In this document: positions 1 through 8,318 of the stretch, in pieces | How positions within the stretch are numbered: position 1 is the stretch's first letter | Layout: every line of letters starts with the position of its first letter | NCBI RefSeq assembly: GCF_005406225.1 | Contig: NZ_NXLY01000015.1 | Span: 1 to 38,348, forward strand | Source: Campylobacter taeniopygiae | Lineage (GTDB): Bacteria > Campylobacterota > Campylobacteria > Campylobacterales > Campylobacteraceae | DNA length: 38,348 nucleotides | Reading direction: 5' to 3' | Made by a program: the position numbers and the translations under genes | Notes under the pieces: model-generated | What the model was told of the DNA's origin: nothing | Database searches by the model: none | What the model saw: only the letters and a program-made list of their open reading frames with translations

Positions 1-14
1 AGGAAAACTTTGTG
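1..14. repeat. Terminal overlap marking circular closure
   Basis: These 14 bases are identical to bases 38335-38348. Reading across the join keeps one uninterrupted frame: the codon split between 38333-38334 and base 1 is completed, followed by GGA AAA CTT TGT GCC. This is the expected signature of a linearised circular molecule, giving a unique length near 38334 bp. It is not a biological repeat. Confidence 0.9.
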
Positions 15-805
15 CCATTACTTTTGCTTTAAATTTAGGCGGTTGGTTAGATTTAACGATTTCAGCAATGGACGGATTGTATGAATGGGCTGGAGGTGGT
101 TCGCAAGTGTATAAAAATTTAGATGAAATGTTTTCAAGCACTGCACAATTAGCGAATGCAATTTGGAATAAGACAAGTGGTATTGGAGATTCTATTTTAG
201 CAATTGTGGCAATGATACTTTGTTATATAGGTTTTGCTATTGCAGCAGTTCCGACACTTGCTATCTATGTTGTTACTACTTTTACACAAACTTTGCTTGT
301 AATCACCGCCCCTATAGTATTTTGGCTTTTAATTTTTAAAGCTACTAAAAATGTTTTCACTCAATACATAGGGCTTTTACTTTCAAATACTTTAGTTATT
401 TTACTTGTAGGTTTATTTTTAGGGGTTTTTATAAAAGAAATAAATGGGTGGATTTCTCTATTATCAAATAAAATTCAATCTGGAACTGAAGTATTAGGCA
501 CAAGTATTTTCTTTGTCATCGCTTCTTTAATACTAGTAATTATGATCTTTTCTGCAAAACTCTATGCTGAAAAAATAGCAAATGTATCAATGGAAGGTGC
601 AATGGGTGGAGCAATAAACTCTGTCTTAAACCCTGTTGGAAGGTTAGCAGGTTGGACTGGAGGTAAAACTGCAGGAAAAGCTGTAAATGCAGGAAAAGTC
701 GGTGGAAAATTATTAGGTAAAGGTGTAGGGGCTAGTATTAAAGGTGCTAAAGGCGGTTATAGTTTTGCGAAAAAAATGTATGAAAGGGCTAGAAATGCGA
801 ACTAA
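1..805 (+). CDS. virB6: VirB6/TrbL-like T4SS inner-membrane channel protein, 3' part
   Basis: This is the bulk of the polytopic VirB6 component (CmgB6 in pTet), which sits in the inner membrane and helps move the DNA-protein substrate through the secretion channel. After the join the product shows several long hydrophobic stretches (around window bases 200-280, 290-360, 370-440 and 510-570), then a Gly/Lys/Ala-rich cytoplasmic tail (GGKTAGKAVNAGKVGGK and similar). The first ATG inside the window is at 68, but the true start is at 38135 across the join. virB7 follows with an 11-nt overlap. Family assignment rests on topology, tail composition and position just before virB7-virB8; primary sequence in this family is weakly conserved. 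Confidence 0.85.
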   Translation, partial: GKLCAITFALNLGGWLDLTISAMDGLYEWAGGGSQVYKNLDEMFSSTAQLANAIWNKTSGIGDSILAIVAMILCYIGFAIAAVPTLAIYVVTTFTQTLLVITAPIVFWLLIFKATKNVFTQYIGLLLSNTLVILLVGLFLGVFIKEINGWISLLSNKIQSGTEVLGTSIFFVIASLILVIMIFSAKLYAEKIANVSMEGAMGGAINSVLNPVGRLAGWTGGKTAGKAVNAGKVGGKLLGKGVGASIKGAKGGYSFAKKMYERARNAN

Positions 806-959
806 ATTAATTTTCATTTTGTTATTTGGTGTTTTATTTTTTAGTGCTTGTAGCACTAAAAATCAGGGTAAATATGATTATATTTTTAATGATCAATCAG
901 GATGGACTCCCATTAATACTCAAAACAAAGATTTAAAAGGAATTGCGAATGAAAAATGA
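795..959 (+). CDS. virB7: VirB7-like T4SS lipoprotein
   Basis: A 54-residue lipoprotein precursor. The signal peptide is MRTKLIFILLFGVLFFSAC with lipobox FSAC, so Cys19 would be lipidated after signal peptidase II cleavage. VirB7 anchors VirB9 and the outer-membrane core of the secretion channel. The start at 795 is chosen because the longer frame from 744 would put the signal sequence internally, and AAAGGG lies a few bases upstream of 795. It overlaps the end of virB6 and the start of virB8. The assignment comes from size, lipobox and position between virB6 and virB8. Confidence 0.8.
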   Translation: MRTKLIFILLFGVLFFSACSTKNQGKYDYIFNDQSGWTPINTQNKDLKGIANEK

Positions 960-1614
960 CTTTAATACTGCAATAGGCTATGAAGCAAGTTTTAGATATT
1001 TAATCGAACAAAGCAATAAAAGAGCTTGGTTAATTGCTTTTATTTCTATTTTTATAGCCATTATTTCTGTTATTGCAGTTGTTTTACTTACTCCATTAAA
1101 AACCGTAGAACCTTATGTAATAAGAGTGGATAATACTACAGGGATGGTAGATATTCTAACTATACTTGATGAAAAAGAAATTAAATCAAATGAGGCATTA
1201 GATAAATATTTTATTAGCACTTATGTTAAGGCTCGAGAAGGCTATTATTATGATCTTTTAAATCAAGACTATTTGCTTACTCAATTGATGAGTTCTGAAA
1301 AGGTGGCAAATGAATATAGGGCTTTGTATGAAGGTGATAATGCGAGAGATCAAATCTTAAAAAATTTTAATGAAGTCAGTGTGCAAATTTTAAGTATTGT
1401 TTTAAGTGAAAGTAACGGAGTTAAAACTGCTACAGTCAGAGCAATTATTACAACAAAAAATTTGAATTCTAAGGCAATAACTCAAACTACAAAAGTAATA
1501 ACATTAAGCTATGACTATATTTTGGCAAAAGCTAGTGAAGGAAACAGAATTTTAAATCCTTTAGGATTTAAAGTATTAACTTATAGAATAGATGACGAGG
1601 TGCAGAAAAAATGA
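949..1614 (+). CDS. virB8: VirB8-like T4SS assembly protein
   Basis: A 221-residue bitopic inner-membrane protein. A short cytoplasmic N-terminus containing YEASFRYLIEQSNKRAW is followed by one transmembrane helix (residues about 27-50) and a periplasmic domain. The domain carries features of the VirB8 fold: VEPYVIRVDNTTGMVD after the membrane, YVKAREGYYYDLLNQDY, and a C-terminal YRIDDE. VirB8 nucleates assembly between VirB6, VirB9 and VirB10. ATG 949 is preferred to TTG 943 because AGGA lies about eight bases upstream. The end overlaps virB9 as ATGA, so expression is coupled. Confidence 0.92.
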   Translation: MKNDFNTAIGYEASFRYLIEQSNKRAWLIAFISIFIAIISVIAVVLLTPLKTVEPYVIRVDNTTGMVDILTILDEKEIKSNEALDKYFISTYVKAREGYYYDLLNQDYLLTQLMSSEKVANEYRALYEGDNARDQILKNFNEVSVQILSIVLSESNGVKTATVRAIITTKNLNSKAITQTTKVITLSYDYILAKASEGNRILNPLGFKVLTYRIDDEVQKK

Positions 1615-2498
1615 GAAAATTATTAATAATTTTATTTTTAAATTCAATTCTTTGGGGCTTAAATATCCCAAAGCCTTCAAAATATGATCCAAGAATCACT
1701 TATGCCATTTTTAATGCAAATGATGTATTTCAAATTAATGCAAAAAATGGCTATGTTAGCGTTTTAGAATTTGGAAAAGATGAGCGTATTATAAACACGG
1801 CAACAGGTTTTGCAGAAGGTTGGGACTTAATAGAAAAAGATAATCTTTTATTTATAAAACCAAAAGCTTATAAAACACAATTAATTCAACAAGATGAAAA
1901 TAGCACTATGGAAGATAGCCAAACCTCTCAAGAATTTGTAGTTGATCCTAATCCACGTGATTGGAAAACAAACTTAATTGTTACAACAAATCTTAATTTT
2001 TATGTTTTTGATTTAGTTCTTGCAAATTCAAATAAAAAAACTACTTATAAGCTTAGTTTTTCTTATCCGGAAAAAGATTTAAAACGTGCTCAGCAAATAT
2101 TAAATTTACAAGAAGAACAAAATATTAAAGATACTTTAAATAAAAATACTATTCCTAGAAATTGGGATTTTTATATGAAAATTAATAAAGGTAGTGAAGA
2201 TATAAGCCCAAATTTTGCTTATGATGATGGTGTTTTTACATATTTAGGATTTGATAATACTAAAACCTTTCCTGCTGTTTTTATGTATCAAAATGGCAAA
2301 GAAAGTATCTTAAATACACATATTAAAAAAGATGGAAATTATGATGTTTTAGTTATACATAAAATTACTAAGCAAATACTTTTAAGAAGTGGTGATAAAG
2401 TGGTTGGTATTTTTAATCGTGGTTATGCAAAAAATCCTTTAGATAAAACAAGGGAAACCTCTAACGAAAATATAAAAAGAGAAATAAAGAAAAAATAG
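1611..2498 (+). CDS. virB9: VirB9-like outer-membrane core protein of the T4SS
   Basis: A 295-residue periplasmic protein with a cleavable signal peptide (MRKLLIILFLNSILWGL). The N-terminal domain has the VirB9 pattern YDPRITYAIFNANDVFQI, then a beta-rich stretch with ERIINTATGFAEGWDLIEKD and LIVTTNLNFYVFDLVL. The C-terminal domain begins near PRNWDFYMKINK and carries VFDDG/TF-like residues (YDDGVFTYLGFDN). In the secretion core VirB9 binds VirB7 and VirB10. It starts inside the virB8 stop codon and is followed ten bases later by virB10. Confidence 0.92.
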   Translation: MRKLLIILFLNSILWGLNIPKPSKYDPRITYAIFNANDVFQINAKNGYVSVLEFGKDERIINTATGFAEGWDLIEKDNLLFIKPKAYKTQLIQQDENSTMEDSQTSQEFVVDPNPRDWKTNLIVTTNLNFYVFDLVLANSNKKTTYKLSFSYPEKDLKRAQQILNLQEEQNIKDTLNKNTIPRNWDFYMKINKGSEDISPNFAYDDGVFTYLGFDNTKTFPAVFMYQNGKESILNTHIKKDGNYDVLVIHKITKQILLRSGDKVVGIFNRGYAKNPLDKTRETSNENIKREIKKK

Positions 2499-2507
2499 GA
2501 AGCAAGT

Positions 2508-3689
2508 ATGCAAGATAAAGAACAAGATAATTTAGACAATGATTTTGAAAATCACACAAGCGATTTAAGCAATCAAAAAAATCATCTTAGAAAAATACAG
2601 GCTTATGCAATTTTTTCTGTGGGCGGATTATTATTAATTGTAATATTAGTCTATTTTTTAAAATCATTTTTAAGTAGCAATGCAACCACTGAAGAAACAA
2701 AAAAAGAAGATAATAAAGATTTAGCACAAAGCGTTAAAACAAAGGAATTTATTGCACCGCCACCACAAAAAACATTTGATGAATTAATTGCACAAGAACC
2801 TGCAAAACCGACGCAAAATATAATATTTGAACCTAAGTCTCCAAAACCTAGAATTGTAAAAGGTGCTGGAGTTACTGTTATTGCTTCATCTGGTAGTAAT
2901 GGTGGATTTGGAAATAATGGCAATTCAGGAAACGGAGTAGAATTTGGAGAAAAACCTAACACAGTGTTTGAATTTGGGCAAAATGGTGCAGGTGCTTTAC
3001 AAAACTCTAATAACTCACAAAGTGGTGGAGATTTTGTAGGCGAGGTTTTCAGTCCATCAATTGCTAAAGTTAGTGAATTTGATCAAAATTTACTTTTACC
3101 TAAAGGAACTTATATAGGTTGTGCTTTAAAAACGAAACTAGTAAGCTCTATTAAAGGTGGAATTGCTTGTATTGTATCAAACGATGTTTATTCTGCAAAT
3201 GGCAATACTCTTTTAATTGAAAAAGGTAGCACGATTACTGGAACTTTTAATACTGGACAAATGGACGATGGTATGGACAGACTTTTTGTCATTTGGCAAG
3301 AAATTAGAACACCAAACAATATCATCATACCTGTATATTCAGGAGCTACTGATGAACTAGGTGCAAGTGGCGTTCAGGGTTGGGTAGATCATCACTATTT
3401 AAAAAGATTTGGCTCTGCTGTCTTATTATCAATGATAGATGATTCTCTTGCTATTTTAGCAGATCAAATTACAGGCAAAGATAAAAAAACTAACTATGCT
3501 GATTACACTGAAAACACAAGGGATTCTGCAAAAGAAATTGCAAACACTGCACTAGAAAAAATGATTGATATAAAACCTACACTTTATAAAAATCAAGGTG
3601 ATTTAGTTGGTGTTTATGTTAATCGCGATATTGATTTTTCAAAAGTTTATAAACTAATAAGGAAAAAGAATGTCAATAACGCTAGATAA
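2508..3689 (+). CDS. virB10: VirB10-like T4SS scaffold protein
   Basis: A 393-residue TrbI/VirB10 family protein that spans both membranes and senses energy from the ATPases. It has a short acidic cytoplasmic part, one transmembrane helix (about residues 30-50), a proline-rich periplasmic linker, and an unusual Gly/Asn/Ser-rich stretch (residues about 120-175). The conserved C-terminal domain includes LLPKGTYIGCALKTKL, then LLIEKGSTITG, QMDDGMDRLFVIWQEIRTPN and GASGVQGWVDHHYLKRFG. GDLVGVYVNRDIDFSKVY lies near the end. AGGAAGC precedes the ATG at a good distance. It overlaps virB11 by 20 bases. Confidence 0.95.
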   Translation: MQDKEQDNLDNDFENHTSDLSNQKNHLRKIQAYAIFSVGGLLLIVILVYFLKSFLSSNATTEETKKEDNKDLAQSVKTKEFIAPPPQKTFDELIAQEPAKPTQNIIFEPKSPKPRIVKGAGVTVIASSGSNGGFGNNGNSGNGVEFGEKPNTVFEFGQNGAGALQNSNNSQSGGDFVGEVFSPSIAKVSEFDQNLLLPKGTYIGCALKTKLVSSIKGGIACIVSNDVYSANGNTLLIEKGSTITGTFNTGQMDDGMDRLFVIWQEIRTPNNIIIPVYSGATDELGASGVQGWVDHHYLKRFGSAVLLSMIDDSLAILADQITGKDKKTNYADYTENTRDSAKEIANTALEKMIDIKPTLYKNQGDLVGVYVNRDIDFSKVYKLIRKKNVNNAR

Positions 3690-4686
3690 ATATACTCAAA
3701 AATTTTTTGGAGAATTTTTAAAAGATAATAATATCAATGAAATCTGCTATAACGGCGATAATAAAATTTGGGTGCAAAACTCCAAAGGACTATGGGAATC
3801 TGTAGATACCGAACTTGATTTTGAACAAGCTGGACATTTTGCAACCGCTTCAGCATCTTTTAAAAAAGATAAAATAGATGTATCACGCCCTATTCTTAGT
3901 TGTATTTTAGTGGGTGGAGAACGTATGCAAATTGTTATTCCGCCCGCTACTAAAAGTGATCATATTTCAATTACCATCAGAAAACCAAGCAAAACTAGAT
4001 TTAAAATGGAAGATCATATTAAAAGCGGACTTTTTGAAGATTTAAATCCTGATGATAAGAATAAAATCAAGCCAAGTGATGAAGAATTAATTAAATTGTA
4101 TAAAGCAAGGGATTATCAAAATTTCATTTCTAAAGCTGTCAGTTATGGTAAAAATATTATCATTGCTGGTGAAACTGGCAGTGGTAAAACTACTTTTATG
4201 AAAACTCTTATCGATTTTATAAGCCTTGATGACAGGATTATCACAATAGAAGATGTCGAAGAAATCAAATTTTACGAACACAAAAATTTTGTGCAATTAT
4301 TTTATCCTAGCGAAGCAAAAAGCACAGATTTTTTAAATTCTGCAACGCTTTTAAAATCTTGTCTAAGAATGAAACCTGATAGAATTTTATTAGCGGAGCT
4401 TAGAGGTGCTGAAACTTATGATTTTATCAATGTTTTAGCTAGTGGTCACGGTGGAAGTATCACAAGTTGCCACGCAGGAAGCCCTGAAGAAACATTTACT
4501 CGACTTGCCTTAATGACTTTACAAAATCCACAAGGTCAATGCATACCTTTTGAAATTATCCAAAAAACGCTTAAAGATTTAATAGATATTGTCGTGCATA
4601 TCCACGCTCATCACGGAAAAAGGCGTATCAGTGGAATTTATTTTAAAGAGATAGAGAATATGAAAAAGGATTTTAATGAGCGATAA
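3670..4686 (+). CDS. virB11: VirB11-like traffic ATPase
   Basis: A 338-residue hexameric secretion ATPase of the VirB11/HP0525 family, acting at the cytoplasmic face of the channel. The N-terminal domain (about 1-140) is followed by the Walker A motif GETGSGKT at residues 167-174, the Asp box (RIITIEDVEEIKF), the Walker B-like region LKSCLRMKPDRILLAELRG and the His box (GHGGSITSCHAGSPEETF). ATG 3670 has GGAAAAAG just upstream. It is the only secretion ATPase of the VirB4/VirB11 pair found in the window. It overlaps the next gene by 11 bases. Confidence 0.96.
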   Translation: MSITLDKYTQKFFGEFLKDNNINEICYNGDNKIWVQNSKGLWESVDTELDFEQAGHFATASASFKKDKIDVSRPILSCILVGGERMQIVIPPATKSDHISITIRKPSKTRFKMEDHIKSGLFEDLNPDDKNKIKPSDEELIKLYKARDYQNFISKAVSYGKNIIIAGETGSGKTTFMKTLIDFISLDDRIITIEDVEEIKFYEHKNFVQLFYPSEAKSTDFLNSATLLKSCLRMKPDRILLAELRGAETYDFINVLASGHGGSITSCHAGSPEETFTRLALMTLQNPQGQCIPFEIIQKTLKDLIDIVVHIHAHHGKRRISGIYFKEIENMKKDFNER

Positions 4687-5227
4687 AGAATTAGAAATTT
4701 TTGAACTTTGTGAAAGATTATCAGAGCTTTTAGGAGATAAAGAAGCAATTGCTGATTTGAAAACTTTACAAGAACGTCATCCTGAAATGTTTGAGAATAA
4801 AGAGCAGGTTGCAAATTTAATTAAAAAGGTTGTTAGCGATCCTGAAATTATAATCAACAATCCAACTCCAAAAAGTGAAAAAGATTATATAGCAGGGAAA
4901 AAACTTAATGAAGAAAAAATGGGTGAAGTAGGTATCCGTAAAGATGAAAATATCAACAAAATTTTTCACGCTAATGAAAAAAGATTAAAAAACTTAGATT
5001 TAATGGCTAAAAAAGATGTAGTAGCTGATGGTAGGGACGCCCACACCCCCTACACTCAAGCCCAAAGTCTTGACGGGCGACTGGTTCAAAAGAACATTTC
5101 ATCAGCTGTTAATAAAATTATACCACAAAAAGACAAATCTACAAATGATTTTAAAGCAAAATTGGAAGAATTTAACACCAAAAATAAGAACTATACTCAA
5201 ACTAAAGAAAAGGAGTTAAAACGATGA
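4676..5227 (+). CDS. Hypothetical hydrophilic protein in the T4SS operon
   Basis: A 183-residue, highly charged, soluble protein, not recognised. The first 50 residues are predicted helical (DKELEIFELCERLSELLGDKEAIADLKTLQERHP), followed by a Lys/Glu/Asn-rich region with no signal peptide or membrane segment. Residues about 118-138 (DGRDAHTPYTQAQSLDGRLV) are encoded by a strikingly GC-rich patch of about 60 bp, so this piece may be an in-frame insertion. The gene overlaps virB11 and is coupled by ATGA to a 23-codon ORF before virD4. Its place suggests a cytoplasmic accessory of VirB11 or VirD4, but that is inference from position only. Confidence 0.75.
   Translation: MSDKELEIFELCERLSELLGDKEAIADLKTLQERHPEMFENKEQVANLIKKVVSDPEIIINNPTPKSEKDYIAGKKLNEEKMGEVGIRKDENINKIFHANEKRLKNLDLMAKKDVVADGRDAHTPYTQAQSLDGRLVQKNISSAVNKIIPQKDKSTNDFKAKLEEFNTKNKNYTQTKEKELKR
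5028..5090. repeat. GC-rich palindromic patch inside a coding region
   Basis: Roughly 60 bp of about 60% GC within DNA of about 30% GC. It holds two adjacent potential hairpins: GTAGGG (5031-5036) with CCCTAC (5048-5053), and TCAAG (5056-5060) with CTTGA (5069-5073). It keeps the reading frame of the host gene open. This could be a small palindromic element inserted in frame, but no second copy was seen in the window. Confidence 0.4.
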
Positions 5228-5295
5228 ATAAACCTATAATTATTAACAATCAAATAAAGGATAAAAATGAATATTTCTTTAAAAAATCTAAATAA
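5224..5295 (+). CDS. Possible 23-residue leader-like ORF before virD4
   Basis: A short ORF, MNKPIIINNQIKDKNEYFFK plus three residues. Its ATG overlaps the stop of the preceding gene (ATGA) and it ends 24 bases before the virD4 start, with an AAGGAG-type sequence eight bases upstream (AAAAGGAGTTAAAACG). It may be a genuine microprotein or only a translational bridge that couples virD4 to the upstream cistron. There is nothing recognisable in the peptide. Confidence 0.35.
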   Translation: MNKPIIINNQIKDKNEYFFKKSK

Positions 5296-5319
5296 AAAGA
5301 TATAACATTGGAGCCACAA

Positions 5320-7131
5320 ATGCAAAATAATAAAAATATTCAAGTTATTTTTCTTATTGTAGCTAGTTTCATTTTCATATACTTACTAACACCTGTTGTT
5401 TTTTTCTTTTTAAATAAAGTGAAAATCATAAAAGCGATTGAAATTTATAATATCAATTTTACTCTACAAGCAATTACTAATAATTACCCAAAAATATGGC
5501 TTTCTTTAGGTATTACTTTTGGTATTTGTTTTCTTATATTTTCTATTTTGGTGTTATCTTTAAAAGCCAAAAAATCTCAATTTGGTGAAGCTAGATTTGC
5601 AAATTTTAATGAGATTAAAAAAATGAATTTATTTGGCAATAAAGGCATTATTATCGGTAAATACAAAAAAAAGTTACTAAGATTTGATGGACAGCAATTT
5701 GTAGCTTTAGGAGCTCCTACAAGAAGCGGTAAAGGCGTAGGTATAGTTATTCCAAACTTATTAGAATGGCAAGAAAGTGCTGTAGTGCAAGACATTAAAC
5801 AAGAATGTTTTGACTATACAAGCAAATATAGAAAAGAGATTTTAGAACAAGAAGTTTATTTGTTTAATCCATTTTCAAGACAAACACATCGCTATAACCC
5901 TTTAACCTATATTGATATGAGCGATAAAGAACATTGTGATAGTCAATTAATGGACTTAGCTAATATACTTTATCCGCTTGACGGAGATTCTACATCGAAA
6001 TTTTTTAATGGCTTAGCACAAAACCTATTTATAGGACTTTGCTATATGTGGAGAGATTTAGAATTAACCGATAATGGAAAAGATTTTCAAAGTGAGTTTA
6101 ATGTAGATGTAGGAAAATTTAACTTTTACAACATTTTACAACTCTCAAAAGGTTTTTCACTCAAAAATGAAAATCAAACTTTAAAAGGTTTTGATGATAC
6201 TTATAATTTTTTAGTCTATTGTGAAATCTTAGATGAAGCAACTATAAGGCGTTTAGAAAGCTATTTTAATATTAATTCAGACGCCACTAAATCAGGTGTA
6301 ATGAGTTCTTTTAACGCTCCACTTGTTCCATTTGAAAGCGAAACGTTAAGATTAAGCACAGAAACAAGTGATTTTGATTTGAGAGATTTACGTAAAAAGA
6401 AAATGACAATTTATATAGGAATTACGCCTGATCAATTAGCAAATGCACAATTTATTTTAAATATTTTCTGGTCGCAACTTATTTTATTAAACACCAAAGA
6501 ATTGCCACAAAGCAATAAAGATTTAAAATATACTTGTTTAATGGTTATGGATGAATTCACTGCACCTGGTAGAATTCCTATCTATCAATCTGCAATAAGT
6601 TTTATGGCTGGATATTGGTTACGCTCTTTGATGATTTATCAATCTAATTCACAGCTTGAAACACAACCGCCTTTAGGCTATGGTAAAGAAGGTGCTAAGA
6701 CACTCTTAACAAATCACGCTTGTCAAATCTTTTACGCACCAAGAGAACAAGAAGACGCAGAGGCTATTTCTAGAATTTTAGGAAATACTACTTTTAAAAC
6801 AAGTTCAAGAAGTATTAATTCAGGTGGCAATGGTGGCGGATCAAGAAGCATTAGTGAAGCAAGTAGAGCCTTAATGTTACCACAAGAACTTAGAGAAATG
6901 CCTTTTGAAAATGAACTCATTACTATTGATAGTGGCAAACCTATTTTATGCAACAAAGCGTTTTATTATTCTGATTCTTATTTTATGGATAAATTTAAAT
7001 CCGTTTCAAAAAGTTTATCAGTAATAAAAAAAATCCCTTCACGCAAACAATTAGAAAACGCTATCTTAAAAGGAGAATGCAAAATTCAAATTCAAATTAT
7101 AGGAGAAAATAATGACAAAAAAATCGCTTAG
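5320..7131 (+). CDS. virD4: VirD4/TraG-like coupling protein
   Basis: A 603-residue type IV coupling protein (CmgD4 in pTet), an inner-membrane DNA-dependent ATPase that brings the relaxase-DNA complex to the channel. Two N-terminal transmembrane helices are visible (about 8-30 and 58-82). The Walker A motif GAPTRSGKG begins at residue 131 after FGEARFAN..EIKKMNLFG. The family block YLFNPFSRQTHRYNPLTYI follows. The Walker B region VMDEFTAPGR lies near 409-418 and the conserved glutamine/RQ region at QIFYAPREQEDAEAISRILG. ATG 5320 is chosen over TTG 5308 because GGAG sits seven bases before it. Its last bases overlap the next gene by 20. Confidence 0.95.
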   Translation: MQNNKNIQVIFLIVASFIFIYLLTPVVFFFLNKVKIIKAIEIYNINFTLQAITNNYPKIWLSLGITFGICFLIFSILVLSLKAKKSQFGEARFANFNEIKKMNLFGNKGIIIGKYKKKLLRFDGQQFVALGAPTRSGKGVGIVIPNLLEWQESAVVQDIKQECFDYTSKYRKEILEQEVYLFNPFSRQTHRYNPLTYIDMSDKEHCDSQLMDLANILYPLDGDSTSKFFNGLAQNLFIGLCYMWRDLELTDNGKDFQSEFNVDVGKFNFYNILQLSKGFSLKNENQTLKGFDDTYNFLVYCEILDEATIRRLESYFNINSDATKSGVMSSFNAPLVPFESETLRLSTETSDFDLRDLRKKKMTIYIGITPDQLANAQFILNIFWSQLILLNTKELPQSNKDLKYTCLMVMDEFTAPGRIPIYQSAISFMAGYWLRSLMIYQSNSQLETQPPLGYGKEGAKTLLTNHACQIFYAPREQEDAEAISRILGNTTFKTSSRSINSGGNGGGSRSISEASRALMLPQELREMPFENELITIDSGKPILCNKAFYYSDSYFMDKFKSVSKSLSVIKKIPSRKQLENAILKGECKIQIQIIGENNDKKIA

Positions 7132-7540
7132 TAGTTTAGCCTTTATGGCTTTTGTAATAGTAGGATGTTCGGCTCCTAAACCAATGGAACTAGATAATAG
7201 TTCTGCTTTAGCTGTCAATAATTCTATTTTAGAAAAAAAATATAATTTTGTCCCTAAAGATCCTTATTTGAGTGGATTTAATTGGACTTATCATATTGTA
7301 GTGGAGAAAAAAACAATTAATGATGATTTCATTAAAAATGATCTTATCACTAAAACTTTTTTGCTCGCTCATAATGCTACAAGAATTATTTTAGTAGGTA
7401 GAGAAGATTTGATCGAACAATATAAGCAGTATTTTAAAAAAAATCAAGTTTTAGCACCTATTGAATTACAACCTGTAGATCCGATAGAGGAAGACTTTAA
7501 CAAAGTTAATATTTTATTTTTTAACAAAACAAATTTTTAA
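7112..7540 (+). CDS. Putative lipoprotein of the conjugation operon
   Basis: A 142-residue lipoprotein precursor. The signal peptide ends in the lipobox IVGC (MTKKSLSSLAFMAFVIVGC), so Cys19 should be lipidated. The mature part has a PKDPYLSGFNWTYHIVVEKK segment and an alpha/beta C-terminal domain (ATRIILVGREDLIEQYKQYF). This layout recalls the small Cag12/secretin-like lipoproteins found with some T4SS operons, a tentative resemblance. AGGAG lies seven bases upstream. It sits between virD4 and the TrbM-like gene, so an envelope role in transfer is likely. Confidence 0.7.
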   Translation: MTKKSLSSLAFMAFVIVGCSAPKPMELDNSSALAVNNSILEKKYNFVPKDPYLSGFNWTYHIVVEKKTINDDFIKNDLITKTFLLAHNATRIILVGREDLIEQYKQYFKKNQVLAPIELQPVDPIEEDFNKVNILFFNKTNF

Positions 7541-7551
7541 AGGAGAGAAAA

Positions 7552-8316
7552 ATGAAAAAAATATTATTCCCATTTTGTGTTTTTGGTGTAATAAATAGTG
7601 TTAATGCTTTAGATTTGCAATTACTATCTGGTGATACTAGAACTTCTTGCGAAGTAATTCTTTGTTTAGCAAGTCCAGTTAAACCACCTGAATGTGCATC
7701 TTCTTTAGCAAAATATTTTAGCATTCACTTTAAAAAACCTTGGAAAACTATCCAAGCAAGGAAAGAATTTTTAAATTTGTGTCCTATTGACACAACAAAT
7801 GATCCAGAAATGTATAAATATAAAAATGATATTTTAGTTAACTTAGATGGAGAATGCTCTACAACTGCATTAAATCAAAGAATTGAAAAATCAAAACAAC
7901 CTTTAAAAGTTGAAAAAATATGCACTGGTGGTGGGCATAATGGATCAAGAGAATGCGTAGAAATAAAAACTTATGGATTTAGAATAAATCCTGAACTTAC
8001 AAACTCTTGCAAACTTTTAGCTTCATCAAAATACACAGATTATCATTTAAAATATACTTGCGATAAGAAATTTTATGAGCAAAAAGATTGGGAAAGAGGT
8101 TATGAATTAAAAGAAGTATCACAAGAAATTTATAATGCTTTACCTGTATCGCAAAGAGAACAAGGAGAAAAATTAACTCCTATAAGTTATGGAGAATTTA
8201 TTAAACTACCTGCTAATAAAAGAAAACAAGAAGGATTTGGCAAGTATTATAGAATCGATATTGCTTATTATCAAAAAATAATTATTAAAAAAGATTGCTG
8301 GATAAACGAGAAATAA
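7552..8316 (+). CDS. trbM: TrbM/KikA/MpfK-like conjugal transfer protein
   Basis: A 254-residue exported protein. A signal peptide (MKKILFPFCVFGVINSVNA) is followed directly by the TrbM family signature LLSGDTRTSCEVILCLASP, with PPECASSLAKYFSIHFKKPW and further paired cysteines (LNLCP, GECST, EKICTGGGHNGSRECVEI, NSCKLL, YTCDKKF). The even number of Cys after the signal peptide suggests a disulfide-bonded periplasmic protein. TrbM homologues in IncP-like plasmids belong to the mating-pair formation region, though their molecular role is poorly known. A strong AAAGGAGAG ribosome site precedes the ATG. It is longer than a minimal TrbM, with a Lys/Glu-rich C-terminal extension. Confidence 0.82.
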   Translation: MKKILFPFCVFGVINSVNALDLQLLSGDTRTSCEVILCLASPVKPPECASSLAKYFSIHFKKPWKTIQARKEFLNLCPIDTTNDPEMYKYKNDILVNLDGECSTTALNQRIEKSKQPLKVEKICTGGGHNGSRECVEIKTYGFRINPELTNSCKLLASSKYTDYHLKYTCDKKFYEQKDWERGYELKEVSQEIYNALPVSQREQGEKLTPISYGEFIKLPANKRKQEGFGKYYRIDIAYYQKIIIKKDCWINEK

Positions 8317-8318
8317 CA

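Noticed and set aside
2651-2962. 103-codon minus-strand frame opposite virB10
   Set aside because: It mirrors the Gly/Asn-rich linker of VirB10, giving Pro/Leu/Phe runs; no ribosome site.
5028-5219. 63-codon frame overlapping the T4SS hypothetical gene
   Set aside because: No ribosome site and an odd Lys/Leu/Thr-rich product; explained by the GC-rich patch and the AT-rich tail.
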